Numbered from the stretch's first letter, positions 8,076 through 16,925 are shown. The stretch is DNA of 64,000 nucleotides from Youhaiella tibetensis (GCF_008000755.1 NZ_CP041690.1:186001-250000), one strand, 5' to 3'. Translations and numbers: made by a program. The notes: generated by a model from the letters alone, not told the origin.

Positions 8076-8936
8076 ATGGCAAAGCTCCATATCGTTCTGA
8101 CCTTCGATGACAACTTCTGGGCGCCTGCCTATGCGGTGATGCGCTCGGTTTGTCTGTTTACCCACCGTCGGCGGGACCTGGTTTTTCACCTCTGCCAGCG
8201 CGGCATCACCGACGAGCACCGTGCTGATCTCACTCGGATCGAAACAGAGTTCGAGGCCACTCTTGTCTGGTACGACCTCGACGCCTGGGACCTGTTTGCC
8301 GACATCGCCGAGCGCATGCCCTACAATAAGCGGCTGACAAATATCGTCTATGCGCGCCTGCTCATCGACCGGCTGGTCGGGCCCGATGTCGAGCGTGTCC
8401 TCTACCTTGACTGCGATATGCTGGTGCGCGCGCCGATTGAGGACATCCTGGAAATCGACATGCGGGGCCTTCCGATCGCCGCCGTTCGCGACACCAAGGG
8501 AGCCTTCATTGTCGCCGGCCGCGATCTCGCCAGTAATCGCGACATCTTCGACGTCGCCGATCCCTATTTCAACGCCGGCATGATCCTCATCGACATCGCG
8601 AAATGGCGCGACGCCTGCCTTCTCGATCGGCTGGAAGAAATGTTTGCCGACGGCACCATGGCGCGCATCTACTACGATCAGGATTTCCTGAATCTGGTGT
8701 TCCGCAACAACTGGCTCTATCTCGATCCGCGCTGGAACGTGATCGACGCCCGCCATTCCCATGAGGGCCTCGATCCAGCGATCCTGCACTACACCGGCTG
8801 GTCAAAGCCTTGGCACGTCTATTCGATCGTCGCCTTCCGCCGCATCTACCGTCACGTGATGACCAACGAGCTTTTCTACCGCTTCATGCGCCACCGCTGG
8901 AAGCGCTGGTGGCAGAAGAAGCTGCGGTTGCGCTAG
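8076..8936 (+). CDS. Glycosyltransferase family 8, copy 2
   Basis: The 286-aa paralogue of the preceding gene shares its plan almost throughout: VLTFDDNFWAPAYAVMRS, LYLDCDMLVRAP (Asp112, Asp114), YFNAGMILIDIAKWR, ILHYTGWSKPW and the same C-terminal IYRHVMTNELFYRFMRHRW. It begins 9 bases after copy 1. Differences cluster around residues 65-90 (YDLDAWDLFADIAERMP), a likely acceptor-specificity region. It overlaps the convergent glycosyltransferase at its 3' end by 4 bases. Confidence 0.88.
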   Translation: MAKLHIVLTFDDNFWAPAYAVMRSVCLFTHRRRDLVFHLCQRGITDEHRADLTRIETEFEATLVWYDLDAWDLFADIAERMPYNKRLTNIVYARLLIDRLVGPDVERVLYLDCDMLVRAPIEDILEIDMRGLPIAAVRDTKGAFIVAGRDLASNRDIFDVADPYFNAGMILIDIAKWRDACLLDRLEEMFADGTMARIYYDQDFLNLVFRNNWLYLDPRWNVIDARHSHEGLDPAILHYTGWSKPWHVYSIVAFRRIYRHVMTNELFYRFMRHRWKRWWQKKLRLR

Positions 8937-9775
8937 AGGGCGATTCCCTCGAGTTCGCAAAGCTGCGCCAGGGCGCTGCCCTTTTCGGGAATCCCGATCC
9001 CCGCGCGTCCGCGATTGGTGAGCTGGCTGCGCCAGATATGGACGGCGAGCGTGCGCCCGGTCACGGCCGCCTCGATCGAGGAGCCGGCCAGCATCAGCGC
9101 CGGAATGCCCTCATAGGGCACGGGATAGAAGACGTCCGTCGGCTGCACGAACTGGGTCAGCCCACGTGCCCGCACATAATGGGTCAGGGCGAAGGGCCCG
9201 GTGGCGCCGTATTGCATGTATTCGGGCGGCACCCTGGCGCCGAACAGCCGCCGGGCCGCCACCTCCAGCCGCCGGAAGGGCGGCAGATGCGGCTCGAGTA
9301 GCGGCCGCTCGCCCTCGTCGAACACCGAAAGCAGGTCGTCGAGCAGCGGCGCATCATGGGGCAGTAAGAGGACCGCTCCGTTGATCGAGCCGCCCGTCCC
9401 ATCCGCCCTGGGCGGACGTTCGTAGCCGAAGAGATAGGGCGGGGGAGCGGCGATGGGGCGCACGCAATACATGTCCGCGTCCGCCCAGATGCCGCGTTGC
9501 TGGCGCATCAGGCTCATGCGGAAGAGATCCGAGAACACCCCCGCCGTGCCGCGTCCCTTGTAGAACACCAGCTTTTCGCGCGGCACCACGTCCTGGGCGT
9601 CGCGAAACTCGACGCCTTCCGGAATCCCCGCGATGGGCTCGTAGCCGTAAAGGTGCACCGGATGCCCCTGCCGCACGAACGAGGAGAGGCAGAGGCGTTC
9701 GAGCCAGGAAAGCTCGCCGAACCAGAACGAAGCGATGGGCAGCAGGCCCGGCCCGCCGCCCCTGTCCGCCGTCAT
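8933..9775 (-). CDS. Sugar-binding-DXD-type glycosyltransferase (GT32-like)
   Basis: The 280-aa protein has the N-terminal pattern IASFWFGELSWLERLCLSSF, then YEPIAGIPEGVEFRDAQDV and a DXD region GIWADADMYCVRPIAAPPPY. This matches the Gly_transf_sug/capsular-type group of small soluble glycosyltransferases. Its ATG overlaps the pheT stop as ATGA, so it is translated as the last gene of the pheST operon, although by function it belongs with the polysaccharide genes on its other side. Confidence 0.75.
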   Translation of the reverse strand: MTADRGGGPGLLPIASFWFGELSWLERLCLSSFVRQGHPVHLYGYEPIAGIPEGVEFRDAQDVVPREKLVFYKGRGTAGVFSDLFRMSLMRQQRGIWADADMYCVRPIAAPPPYLFGYERPPRADGTGGSINGAVLLLPHDAPLLDDLLSVFDEGERPLLEPHLPPFRRLEVAARRLFGARVPPEYMQYGATGPFALTHYVRARGLTQFVQPTDVFYPVPYEGIPALMLAGSSIEAAVTGRTLAVHIWRSQLTNRGRAGIGIPEKGSALAQLCELEGIAL

Positions 9776-12195
9776 TTGCGCAGCGTCCCGCCGGTGGCCT
9801 TTTCGACCGCAGCGACAATGGCGCCCGAGATCTTCTCGATCTCCTCATCGTTGAGCGTCTTGTCCTGGGGCTGCAGCCTCACTTCGATGGCCACGGACTT
9901 CTTGCCCTCGCCAACATGGCTGCCTTCGAAGACGTCGAACACCGTCACGTCGGTGATCAGTGCCTTCTCGGCGCCGCGTGCAGCCTTGAGGATGGCCGCC
10001 GCCGGCACGTCGCGATCCACCAGGAAGGCGAAGTCGCGGCTGAGCGGCATGAGGTCCGAGAGGTTGAGCGCCGGCTTGGCGCGCGTCGGCTTCCGTCGTG
10101 GCTCGGGCAGGGCGTCGAGGTCGATCTCGAAGGCCGCCACGGGCCCGTCGAGGTCGAGTTCCTTGAGCCAGGCCGGATGCAACTCGCCAAACCAGCCGAT
10201 GACGACCTTCGGTCCCAGCTGCAGGCGGCCGCCGCGGCCCGGATGGCTCCAGGCCGGGGCCTCGGCGACGAGCTGCACCTTCTCGATATCGACACCCAGC
10301 GCGTCGAGGGCCGCGCCCAGGTCGGCCTTGGCGTCGAAGACGCCGACCTTGCCGGCATTGCCCTGCCAGCTCCGGCCCCAGGCCTGTGCGCCGGCCGTGC
10401 CGGTGCGGATGCCCGTGGCATAGGTGTGCTGGCCCTCGGGCTTGTCGGACAGGAACACCTGGCCGACCTCGAAGAGCGCGATATCGGCGAAGCCGCGATT
10501 GGCGTTGCGGCGCGCCGCCGACAGCAGCCCGGGAAGCAGGGAGGGCCGCATGTCGGTCATGTCCGAGGCAATGGCGTTTGCCAGCTGCACCGCCTCGGCG
10601 CCGCCGCCGAAGCGCTCGGCCTCGGCATGGGAAATGAACGACCAGGTCACGGCCTCGTCGAGCCCGCGTGCCGCCAGGGCCCGGCGCACGATGCGGCGGC
10701 GGTTCTGGATGGTGGTGAGGATGCGCGGCGCCACGTGGTTGAGGCGCGCCAGCGGCTCGACCGGCACCTTGTCCACGCCCACCATGCGCATCACTTCTTC
10801 GGCGATATCGGCCTTCTGCGTGACGTCCGGGCGCCAGGACGGCACCGAGACCTTGAGCACCTCGCCGGTGCCTTCGACCTTGAAGCCGAGGCGCGTGAGG
10901 AAATGCTCCGATTCCTCGCGCGAAACGTCCAGGCCCGTCAGGCGCCTGGTTTCGCTCAGCGGGAAGTCGATCACCGTATTGGGGCTGCCGACCTTGCCGG
11001 CCACGGCCACTTCGTGGACCGTGCCTCCGCACAGGTCGAGCACCATCTGCGTCGCCCACTCGATGCCCGGCAGGACCGATTCCGGGTCGACCGTGCGCTC
11101 GAACCGGTAGCGGGCGTCCGAATTGATGCCGAGCTTGCGGCCGGCCGTGGCGATGGCCGTCGGCTCGAACCAGGCGCATTCGATGAAGACGTTCTGCGTC
11201 TGCTCGGTCGAGCCGGTGGCTTCCCCGCCCATGATGCCGCCGATGCCGAGCGGGCCTGAATTGTCGGCGATCACGCAGATCGTCTCGTCGAACGTATAGG
11301 TCTTGCCGTCGAGCGCCAGCAGCGTCTCGCCGGGCTTTGCCATGCGCGCATGCACGGTGCCGTTGAGCGTATCGGCATCGAACACGTGCAGCGGGCGGCC
11401 GCGATCGTAGGAGATGTAGTTGGTGATATCGACCAGCGCATTGATCGGCCGTAGGCCGACGGCGCGCAGGCGGGCCTGCAGCCACTCGGGCGAGGGACCG
11501 TTCTTGACGCCGGTGATGAGGCGCCCGGCGAACATCTTGCAGACCTCGACCTCACCGGGCTCGAAGCGCAGCTCGACCGGCACGGGGCTGGTCTTTTCAG
11601 CAGCAGGCACGGCCTTGCCGGTATCGGGCTTGAGCTTGCCGATGCCGAAGGCCGCCAGGTCCCGCGCCACGCCGCGCACGGCGGTGCAGTCGCCGCGATT
11701 GGGCGTGATCGAGATGTCGTAGACCACCCCGTTGAGCCCGGCGAAATCGACGTATTTCGTCCCCACCGGGGCATCCTCGGGCAGCTCGATGATGCCCGAA
11801 TGGTCGTCCGAAAGCTCGAGTTCGCGACCCGAGCACAGCATGCCGTTGGAGGCGGCGCCGCGGATATTGCCCTTGCTCAGCGTGAAGTCGGAGCCCGGGA
11901 TATAGGTGCCCGGGAAGGCGAAGACCGTCTTGAGCCCGGTGCGCGCATTGGGGGCGCCGCAGACGACGTCGATGAGCTCGCCCGTCCCCGCATCCACCTT
12001 GCAAACGCGCAGCTTGTCGGCATTGGGGTGCTTTTCGGCGCTCACCACGTGGGCGACCACGAAGTCCTTGAGCGCCTTGCCCTGGTCTTCCACGCTCTCC
12101 ACTTCCAGGCCGACCGTGGTCAGCGCCTCTGAAATCTCCTCGGCATTCGCCGTGGTATCCAGGTGTTCCTTGAGCCAATCGAGGGTGAATTTCAT
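9772..12195 (-). CDS. pheT: Phenylalanine-tRNA ligase beta subunit
   Basis: At 807 aa it has the full PheT domain series: tRNA-binding EMAP-like domain (about 40-150, VVAHVVSAEKHPNADKLRVC), B3/B4 editing domain (about 215-390), B5 (about 400-475), catalytic-like core and the C-terminal anticodon-binding FDX-ACB domain (about 710-805, PLSRDFAFLVDRDVPA). With PheS it charges tRNA-Phe as an alpha2-beta2 complex. It starts inside the exonuclease stop codon (ATGA overlap). Confidence 0.95.
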   Translation of the reverse strand: MKFTLDWLKEHLDTTANAEEISEALTTVGLEVESVEDQGKALKDFVVAHVVSAEKHPNADKLRVCKVDAGTGELIDVVCGAPNARTGLKTVFAFPGTYIPGSDFTLSKGNIRGAASNGMLCSGRELELSDDHSGIIELPEDAPVGTKYVDFAGLNGVVYDISITPNRGDCTAVRGVARDLAAFGIGKLKPDTGKAVPAAEKTSPVPVELRFEPGEVEVCKMFAGRLITGVKNGPSPEWLQARLRAVGLRPINALVDITNYISYDRGRPLHVFDADTLNGTVHARMAKPGETLLALDGKTYTFDETICVIADNSGPLGIGGIMGGEATGSTEQTQNVFIECAWFEPTAIATAGRKLGINSDARYRFERTVDPESVLPGIEWATQMVLDLCGGTVHEVAVAGKVGSPNTVIDFPLSETRRLTGLDVSREESEHFLTRLGFKVEGTGEVLKVSVPSWRPDVTQKADIAEEVMRMVGVDKVPVEPLARLNHVAPRILTTIQNRRRIVRRALAARGLDEAVTWSFISHAEAERFGGGAEAVQLANAIASDMTDMRPSLLPGLLSAARRNANRGFADIALFEVGQVFLSDKPEGQHTYATGIRTGTAGAQAWGRSWQGNAGKVGVFDAKADLGAALDALGVDIEKVQLVAEAPAWSHPGRGGRLQLGPKVVIGWFGELHPAWLKELDLDGPVAAFEIDLDALPEPRRKPTRAKPALNLSDLMPLSRDFAFLVDRDVPAAAILKAARGAEKALITDVTVFDVFEGSHVGEGKKSVAIEVRLQPQDKTLNDEEIEKISGAIVAAVEKATGGTLRK

Positions 12196-12824
12196 CGGTA
12201 CATGCTTTCGGTCGCCTCATGCTTTTCGAGGCTGGAGGAGATTGAAAAGAGTTTGACGAGAACGTTGGCAAAGCCGCGGGCATCGTCGATGGCCTTGTGG
12301 GTATGCTCGATATGGCCGTACCACTCGGCCGGCACGCGCTGCATACCCCAGTTGAGATAGGGCGCGCCGCGCAGCGCGCCGGCCATGGTGTAAAGGCACA
12401 CCCCGCCGCCCCTGAAGATCTGCCGCGTCTTGAACGGCCCGCCCAGCACGCGCGTGCCGGCGAACTCGTCGAGATAATGGTCCATCCACAGGCCATCGAA
12501 GATCATCGGCGCCGCCGCGAAGACGCGAAAGCCGGGCAGGCTTTCCACCCAGTCGGCATAGCGCGGCATCACGGCTTCCGGTGCCTCGGCATTGGTGGTC
12601 GCCGCTGCCCAGGCCTCGGGTTGGGTCTGCCACCAGGCCATGGTGGTTTCGTCCGGCTGCCGGTCCGGGCGCGGCTTGAGCACCGCCTCGAACTCGCCGA
12701 ACCGTTCCCCGGTGGCGCTGATGGCGACCGAGGCGAAGCTGAGCATCGAGGAATGGAGCGGGGTAGGCCCGTCCGCCTCGATGTCGGTGACCACGAACGT
12801 GGTTTGCGGTTCGATCTCAGTCAC
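12192..12824 (-). CDS. DEDDh-type 3'-5' exonuclease domain protein
   Basis: The 210-aa protein starts with FVVTDIEADGP (Asp14, Glu16, the DxE box of DnaQ/RNase T exonucleases) and ends with HTHKAIDDARGFANVLV, the H-x4-D box. A middle Asp appears in FDGLWMDHYLDEF. It could trim single-stranded DNA or RNA; the substrate is unknown. It begins at GTG, overlaps the ASCH gene by 8 bases and pheT by 4, so it is co-translated with the PheRS subunits. It is not a known PheRS partner. Confidence 0.78.
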   Translation of the reverse strand: MTEIEPQTTFVVTDIEADGPTPLHSSMLSFASVAISATGERFGEFEAVLKPRPDRQPDETTMAWWQTQPEAWAAATTNAEAPEAVMPRYADWVESLPGFRVFAAAPMIFDGLWMDHYLDEFAGTRVLGGPFKTRQIFRGGGVCLYTMAGALRGAPYLNWGMQRVPAEWYGHIEHTHKAIDDARGFANVLVKLFSISSSLEKHEATESMYR

Positions 12825-13227
12825 GGGAAAATACCTCGATCACCTTTAGCCGTTCGCAGACCAGCATCATGTCCGGCGCGAAACTGCCGTGGCGGCGGAA
12901 ATAGTCCTCATGCACGCGCCGCCAATAGGCGAGCGTGCGGTCGCCCTCGCCCTCATCGGCCGCGAAGCGCGCATCCACCTCGTCGAACCGGCGCAACTCG
13001 ACCTCGACGGTCTCGATCGCGCAGGCCGGACGGCCCCTGCCATCGAGCACCACGTCGCGCCGCCCCACAACGGGTATCGGCTCGGTCGCGCCATAGGTAC
13101 CGACCGCGTCGCAAGTCGCGGTCTTCGTCCCGGCCAGCACGAGCGCAAGCAGTTCGTCCGCCAGCTCCGGGGAATCCCCGAAGCTGAACGTCACTGCATT
13201 CTCGTAGCCGGCGGGCAGCGGGCTCAT
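12817..13227 (-). CDS. ASCH domain protein
   Basis: The 136-aa protein has the ASCH fold pattern: FSFGDSPELADELLALVLAG, GTKTATCDA, the VVGRRDVVLDGRGRPACAIE strand pair, then TLAYWRRVHEDYF. ASCH proteins are small RNA-binding-like domains; some members hydrolyse N4-acetylcytidine. The ATG is shared with the pheS stop (TGATG). Its place inside a PheRS operon hints at an RNA-related role, but this is inference. Confidence 0.8.
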   Translation of the reverse strand: MSPLPAGYENAVTFSFGDSPELADELLALVLAGTKTATCDAVGTYGATEPIPVVGRRDVVLDGRGRPACAIETVEVELRRFDEVDARFAADEGEGDRTLAYWRRVHEDYFRRHGSFAPDMMLVCERLKVIEVFSRD

Positions 13228-14360
13228 CAGCTCGACAGCCCCCCGAACAGCGTCGGCAGGTCGAGCGGGCGGAAGCCGTAATGGTCGAGCCAGCGCTTGT
13301 CGGCATCGAAGAATGCACGCAGGTCCGGCATGCCGTATTTGAGCATGGCGAGGCGGTCGATACCCATGCCCCAGGCAAAGCCCTGGTAGACATCGGGGTC
13401 GAGCCCGGCATTGCGCAGCACGTTCGGGTGCACCATGCCGCAGCCGAGGATTTCCAGCCAGTCGCTGCCTTCCCCGATCTTGACCTCGTTGCCCGAACGG
13501 TCGCACTGCACGTCCACTTCCATGGAAGGCTCGGTGAAGGGGAAGAAGCTCGGCCGGAACCGCGTCTTGACGTTGTCGACCTCGAAGAAGGCCTTCAGGA
13601 ACTCCTCGATCACCCAGCGCAACTGGCCGATATGGCTCGACTTGTCGATGACCAGCCCCTCCACCTGATGGAACATGGGCGTGTGGGTCTGGTCGCTGTC
13701 GTTGCGATAGGTGCGGCCGGGCACCACGATCCGGATCGGCGGATCGATCGGACCGGTGATGTAATTGGCCGCCGGCTTCTCGTTGGTCCGCTGCATGGCG
13801 CGGATCTGCACCGGCGAGGTATGGGTGCGCAGCACTTTTCGCGCGCCGTCGGCGTCGGGCTTCAAAAAGAACGTGTCGTGCATCTCCCGGGCCGGGTGGC
13901 CTTCGGGGAAATTGAGCGCCGTGAAATTGTAGTAGTCGGTCTCGATATCGGGCCCTTCGGCGATCGAGAACCCCATGTCCGAAAAGATCGCGGTGATCTC
14001 GTCGATCACCTGGCTCACCGGGTGGATGCGCCCGCGCGCCGTGGGGGCGGGCTGGAGCGGCAGCGTGACGTCGAGCTTTTCGGCGGCGAGGCGGGCATTG
14101 AGCGCCTCTTCGGCCAGTTCGCCCCCCTTGGCCTCGATCAGCGCCACGATCTCGTTCTTGAGGCCGTTGATGGCGGGGCCGGCCGATTTGCGTTCCTCGG
14201 GGGCCATGCCGCCGAGCGAAGCGAGCAGGGCCGAGACCGAGCCCTTCTTGCCCAGGGCGGCCACCCGCACCGCTTCGAGCGCGCCCTGGTCCTGGGCGGC
14301 GGCAATGGCGGCGCCGAGGTCGGCGCGCAGGGTATCGATCTGGGTCTCAAGGTTGGACAT
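13227..14360 (-). CDS. pheS: Phenylalanine-tRNA ligase alpha subunit
   Basis: The 377-aa product has an N-terminal coiled coil ([20 protein letters not shown]) and the class II catalytic core: [56 protein letters not shown] and [14 protein letters not shown] (motif 3). I start at 14360; the frame is open to 14426, but the extra part has no family similarity. The gene follows rplT after a bidirectional hairpin that may act as an attenuator. Confidence 0.96.
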   Translation of the reverse strand: MSNLETQIDTLRADLGAAIAAAQDQGALEAVRVAALGKKGSVSALLASLGGMAPEERKSAGPAINGLKNEIVALIEAKGGELAEEALNARLAAEKLDVTLPLQPAPTARGRIHPVSQVIDEITAIFSDMGFSIAEGPDIETDYYNFTALNFPEGHPAREMHDTFFLKPDADGARKVLRTHTSPVQIRAMQRTNEKPAANYITGPIDPPIRIVVPGRTYRNDSDQTHTPMFHQVEGLVIDKSSHIGQLRWVIEEFLKAFFEVDNVKTRFRPSFFPFTEPSMEVDVQCDRSGNEVKIGEGSDWLEILGCGMVHPNVLRNAGLDPDVYQGFAWGMGIDRLAMLKYGMPDLRAFFDADKRWLDHYGFRPLDLPTLFGGLSS

Positions 14361-14404
14361 CGGGACTATTTCCGGTTTTCGAGCGTGAGGATGCCTAGCA
14401 AACG

Positions 14405-14451
14405 AAAAAGCCCCGCACCATCCCAAAGGGATGATGCAAGGCTTTGTTTTT
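14405..14451 (-). terminator. Hairpin between rplT and pheS (terminator or attenuator)
   Basis: AAAGCC/GGCTTT outer arms and CATCCC/GGGATG inner arms (14407-14445) form a long stem. On the leftward transcript it is followed by TTTTTCGTT. The other strand also has a T5 run, so it could work both ways. Its place between ribosomal and PheRS genes suits attenuation of pheST. Confidence 0.7.
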
Positions 14452-14476
14452 GACCTCAGCTAGGCTGACGGGCTGA

Positions 14477-14878
14477 TTAGCCGTTGACGCGGGCGTGAGT
14501 GGTGTCTTCGACACCCTTGAGATACCCGAGGGCGGCCTTGGCCTTCTCGACCAGGACGCCGAACGCTGCGGGCTCGGAGATCGCCAGATCCGAGAGCACC
14601 TTGCGGTCGACAGCAACCTCAGCCTTGCTGAGGCCGTCGATAAATCGACCGTAGGTCAGGCCATGCTCGCGCACGGCGGCGTTGATGCGCTGAATCCAGA
14701 GCGCACGGAAGTTGCGCTTGTTGACGCGGCGGTCGCGGTAGGCGTACTGGCCGGCCTTTTCCACGGCCTGCTTGGCAACGCGGATGGTATTCTTGCGACG
14801 GCCGTAATAGCCCTCGGCGGCCTTCAAGACCTTCTTGTGGCGGGCGTGGGCGGTGACGCCTCTCTTAACGCGTGACAT
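14477..14878 (-). CDS. rplT: 50S ribosomal protein L20
   Basis: The 133-aa protein has the L20 signature from its first residue: [51 protein letters not shown] and [10 protein letters not shown]. It is an early 23S rRNA-binding assembly protein and, in other bacteria, represses its own operon. It is 26 bases downstream of rpmI. The C-terminal tail past residue 117 is slightly longer than in E. coli, as is common in alphaproteobacteria. Confidence 0.97.
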   Translation of the reverse strand: MSRVKRGVTAHARHKKVLKAAEGYYGRRKNTIRVAKQAVEKAGQYAYRDRRVNKRNFRALWIQRINAAVREHGLTYGRFIDGLSKAEVAVDRKVLSDLAISEPAAFGVLVEKAKAALGYLKGVEDTTHARVNG

Positions 14879-14904
14879 GTGTCAGGTTCCTTTCTGGCGT
14901 TCGC

Positions 14905-15105
14905 TTAGCGGTTATAGGGCATGTACCACTTGACCAAGCCCTCATCGCCCTTCTGGAGCACTTTCGTGCCGCGCTGCTGGCGAATGTACTTGGCGTTGTG
15001 GCTGCTCAAACGGTGCCGCTTGCCGGAAACGCCGGCCTTGACCAGGCCAGACGCAGTGAACCTGAAACGCTTCTTGGCGCCAGATTTGGTCTTCATCTTG
15101 GGCAT
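14905..15105 (-). CDS. rpmI: 50S ribosomal protein L35
   Basis: The 66-aa basic protein reads MPKMKTKSGAKKRFRFTASG and continues with GKRHRLSSHNAKYIRQQRG, the standard L35 pattern. It heads the rpmI-rplT pair. AAAGGA precedes the ATG. infC is not next to it but 6 kb away. Confidence 0.97.
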   Translation of the reverse strand: MPKMKTKSGAKKRFRFTASGLVKAGVSGKRHRLSSHNAKYIRQQRGTKVLQKGDEGLVKWYMPYNR

Positions 15106-15131
15106 TTTGCGTGTCCTTTGTTAGTCGGATC

Positions 15132-15191
15132 GGTCTTTTGGGACCCATCGCATTCAAAGACCGCCACGGCATGCCTTTTGGCCGGGCGGTC
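15132..15191 (-). promoter_or_regulatory. Possible structured leader of rpmI-rplT
   Basis: Two hairpins compete in the leader: GGCGGTC (15185-15191) can pair with GACCGCC (15159-15165), while AAAGACC (15156-15162) can pair with GGTCTTT (15132-15138). They share four bases and exclude each other. This resembles L20-type autoregulatory leaders in design; no specific family match is claimed. Confidence 0.35.
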
Positions 15192-15291
15192 CGGAAGAAT
15201 GCGGGTGTATAGGGGCAATGGCGGCCAAAGGCAAGCGGAGTCTCGCCGCACTCGGCCCGGCAGAAGCAATGACCCACCGACCAGCGTCTTC

Positions 15292-16299
15292 CTAAGCCGC
15301 CAGCGCCCGTCCGTTGAGGTCGCGCAGCCAGAGCTGCCCGCAGGCGGCGGTGATGTCGCGGCCCTGCGTGTCGCGCACCACCACCGGAATACCCGCCCGC
15401 GCCAGGCGTTCCCTGAAGGCGAGGAGGGTCCGGTCCTCGGTGCGCCCCAGCTTGATCCCGTCGACCGGGTTCCAGCGCATGAGGTTGATGCGCGCCCGCT
15501 GCCCGCCCAGCATCGCCACCAGCCGCTCGAGGTCCGCCCGGCTGTCGTTGATCCCGGCCAGCAGCAGGTAGACGAAGGTAACGTCCCGGTTGTGCCGCTC
15601 CGCCCAGGAGAGCGCCCGTTCCACCACCTCCCTGACCGGGTGCTTGCGGCTCCCCGGGATCAGCGCCGCCCGGCTCTCGTCGGTCGTGGCATGGAGCGAG
15701 ATGGTGAGGTTGATCCCCAGATGCTCCTCGCGCAGTGCCTTGAGGCCCTTGGGAATGCCGATGGTCGACAGCGTGATGCCGGTCGTCGGAAAATTGAGCC
15801 CGCGCCGGTCGCGCAGGATTCGGATCGCCTTGAGGACGTTGTCGTAATTGTTGAGCGGCTCCCCGATTCCCATGAACACGATGCGGTTGACCTTCGGTCC
15901 GAGCCGCGCCACCTGCTCGACGATCTCCCCGGCCTCGAGGTTGCGCTTGAGCCCGGCCTGCCCCGATGCGCAGAATCGGCAGGCAAACGCGCACCCCACC
16001 TGGCTCGAAATACAGGCCGTGTAGCCGTCGTGGCGCCTGATGAGCACGCTTTCCACAGCCAGCCCCTCGCGCAGCGCAAAAAGGAATTTCTGCGAGCGCG
16101 CCCCCCTTTCGCGCGACCGCAGCGTCAGGGCGCGCAGGTCCAGCCCCTGCGCTTGGGCCCAGCGCCTCGTGGCCTGGGGCAGGTCGGCATGGCTCGCGAA
16201 CAGGTCGCGATAGGCGATCGGCCTCGTGCCGGTCATCGGCAGGCTGTCGAATTGCGCGGCGGTGAGGCTGAGGGCGAGGGGGCGTGTCGGCTGTGTCAT
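15292..16299 (-). CDS. RlmN/Cfr-family radical SAM 23S rRNA methyltransferase
   Basis: The 335-aa protein has the radical-SAM cluster motif CAFACRFC (Cys103, Cys107, Cys110), the GEPLNNYDNV loop, the LSTIGIPKGLK segment and the C-terminal Cys320 in AACGQL, which carries the methyl/thiol relay in this family. RlmN makes m2A2503 in 23S rRNA and m2A37 in tRNAs; Cfr methylates C8 of A2503 and gives antibiotic resistance. It is shorter than a typical alphaproteobacterial RlmN (about 400 aa) and sits behind a TetR-type control site, so it may be a paralogue. The sequence alone does not decide between RlmN and Cfr chemistry. Confidence 0.85.
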   Translation of the reverse strand: MTQPTRPLALSLTAAQFDSLPMTGTRPIAYRDLFASHADLPQATRRWAQAQGLDLRALTLRSRERGARSQKFLFALREGLAVESVLIRRHDGYTACISSQVGCAFACRFCASGQAGLKRNLEAGEIVEQVARLGPKVNRIVFMGIGEPLNNYDNVLKAIRILRDRRGLNFPTTGITLSTIGIPKGLKALREEHLGINLTISLHATTDESRAALIPGSRKHPVREVVERALSWAERHNRDVTFVYLLLAGINDSRADLERLVAMLGGQRARINLMRWNPVDGIKLGRTEDRTLLAFRERLARAGIPVVVRDTQGRDITAACGQLWLRDLNGRALAA

Positions 16300-16305
16300 G
16301 CTTCA

Positions 16306-16331
16306 TTTATAACTAACGCGTAAGTTATAAA
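16306..16331 (-). promoter_or_regulatory. Promoter-embedded operator of the RlmN/Cfr-like gene
   Basis: A 26-bp palindrome with arms TTTATAACT and AGTTATAAA around ACGCGT matches its own complement at 24 of 26 positions. On the leftward strand it spans a promoter: -35 TTGTTT (16334-16329), a 17-base spacer and -10 TATAAA (16311-16306). The predicted start site falls on the A of the ATG (16299), which implies a leaderless or near-leaderless mRNA. It is probably bound by the TetR protein encoded just upstream. Confidence 0.7.
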
Positions 16332-16367
16332 CAAGCTGCGCTTGTAACCTCGCCTTTCCGCCGTGCT

Positions 16368-16925
16368 CTACCCTTCGGGAAAGAGGCTCTCGATCAGCCG
16401 TTCTGTCTGCATCAGGACGAAAGCGTTGAGCGGGCCGTCCTGCTCGATGAGCCACTGCATCGTGGCGCCCTGGATCACCGCCTGGATAAGGCTCGCCTGC
16501 ACCTTGCGGGTCTCCGAAGCCGGCAACCGCATCTCGATGGCCTCGCGCACCAACCGGTTGCGCTCCCGGGCCAGCCGGTTGAGCTCATCGTCATGGACGT
16601 CGGACCATTCGAGCAGCAGATAGCCGGCAAAGCCCTCGCCCGATCCGAGTCCGCCGATGAGATCGCTCAACATCTCCCGCAGCGCGCCGACGCCCTCGAC
16701 GATCGCCAGACCGGCGAAATAGTCGCGCACTTCCTGGGTCGAGCGTTCCATGACCTTGCGATGGAGCGTGGCCTTGTTCTCGAATCGCTGGATGATCGCG
16801 GCCCGGGAAACGCCCACCGCTTCGGCGACATCGGTAAGGGTGAAGGCCGCCGGCCCCTTTGCCACCAGTACCTGCTGGGCGATGGTCAGGATCTCGTCAT
16901 CGCTGTGGAGCTTGGGGCGTGGCAT
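16368..16925 (-). CDS. TetR-family transcriptional repressor
   Basis: The 185-aa protein has an N-terminal TetR HTH (residues 10-55: ILTIAQQVLVAKGPAAFTLT, then VAEAVGVSRAAIIQRFENKA) and a helical ligand domain. It lies upstream of, and on the same strand as, the RlmN/Cfr-like gene, with the palindromic promoter between them. Repression of that gene, relieved by a ligand, is the obvious model. The ligand is unknown. Confidence 0.85.
   Translation of the reverse strand: MPRPKLHSDDEILTIAQQVLVAKGPAAFTLTDVAEAVGVSRAAIIQRFENKATLHRKVMERSTQEVRDYFAGLAIVEGVGALREMLSDLIGGLGSGEGFAGYLLLEWSDVHDDELNRLARERNRLVREAIEMRLPASETRKVQASLIQAVIQGATMQWLIEQDGPLNAFVLMQTERLIESLFPEG

Noticed and set aside
9845-11485. 546-aa minus-strand frame inside pheT
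   Set aside because: It is a frame-shifted shadow of pheT with compositional bias only.
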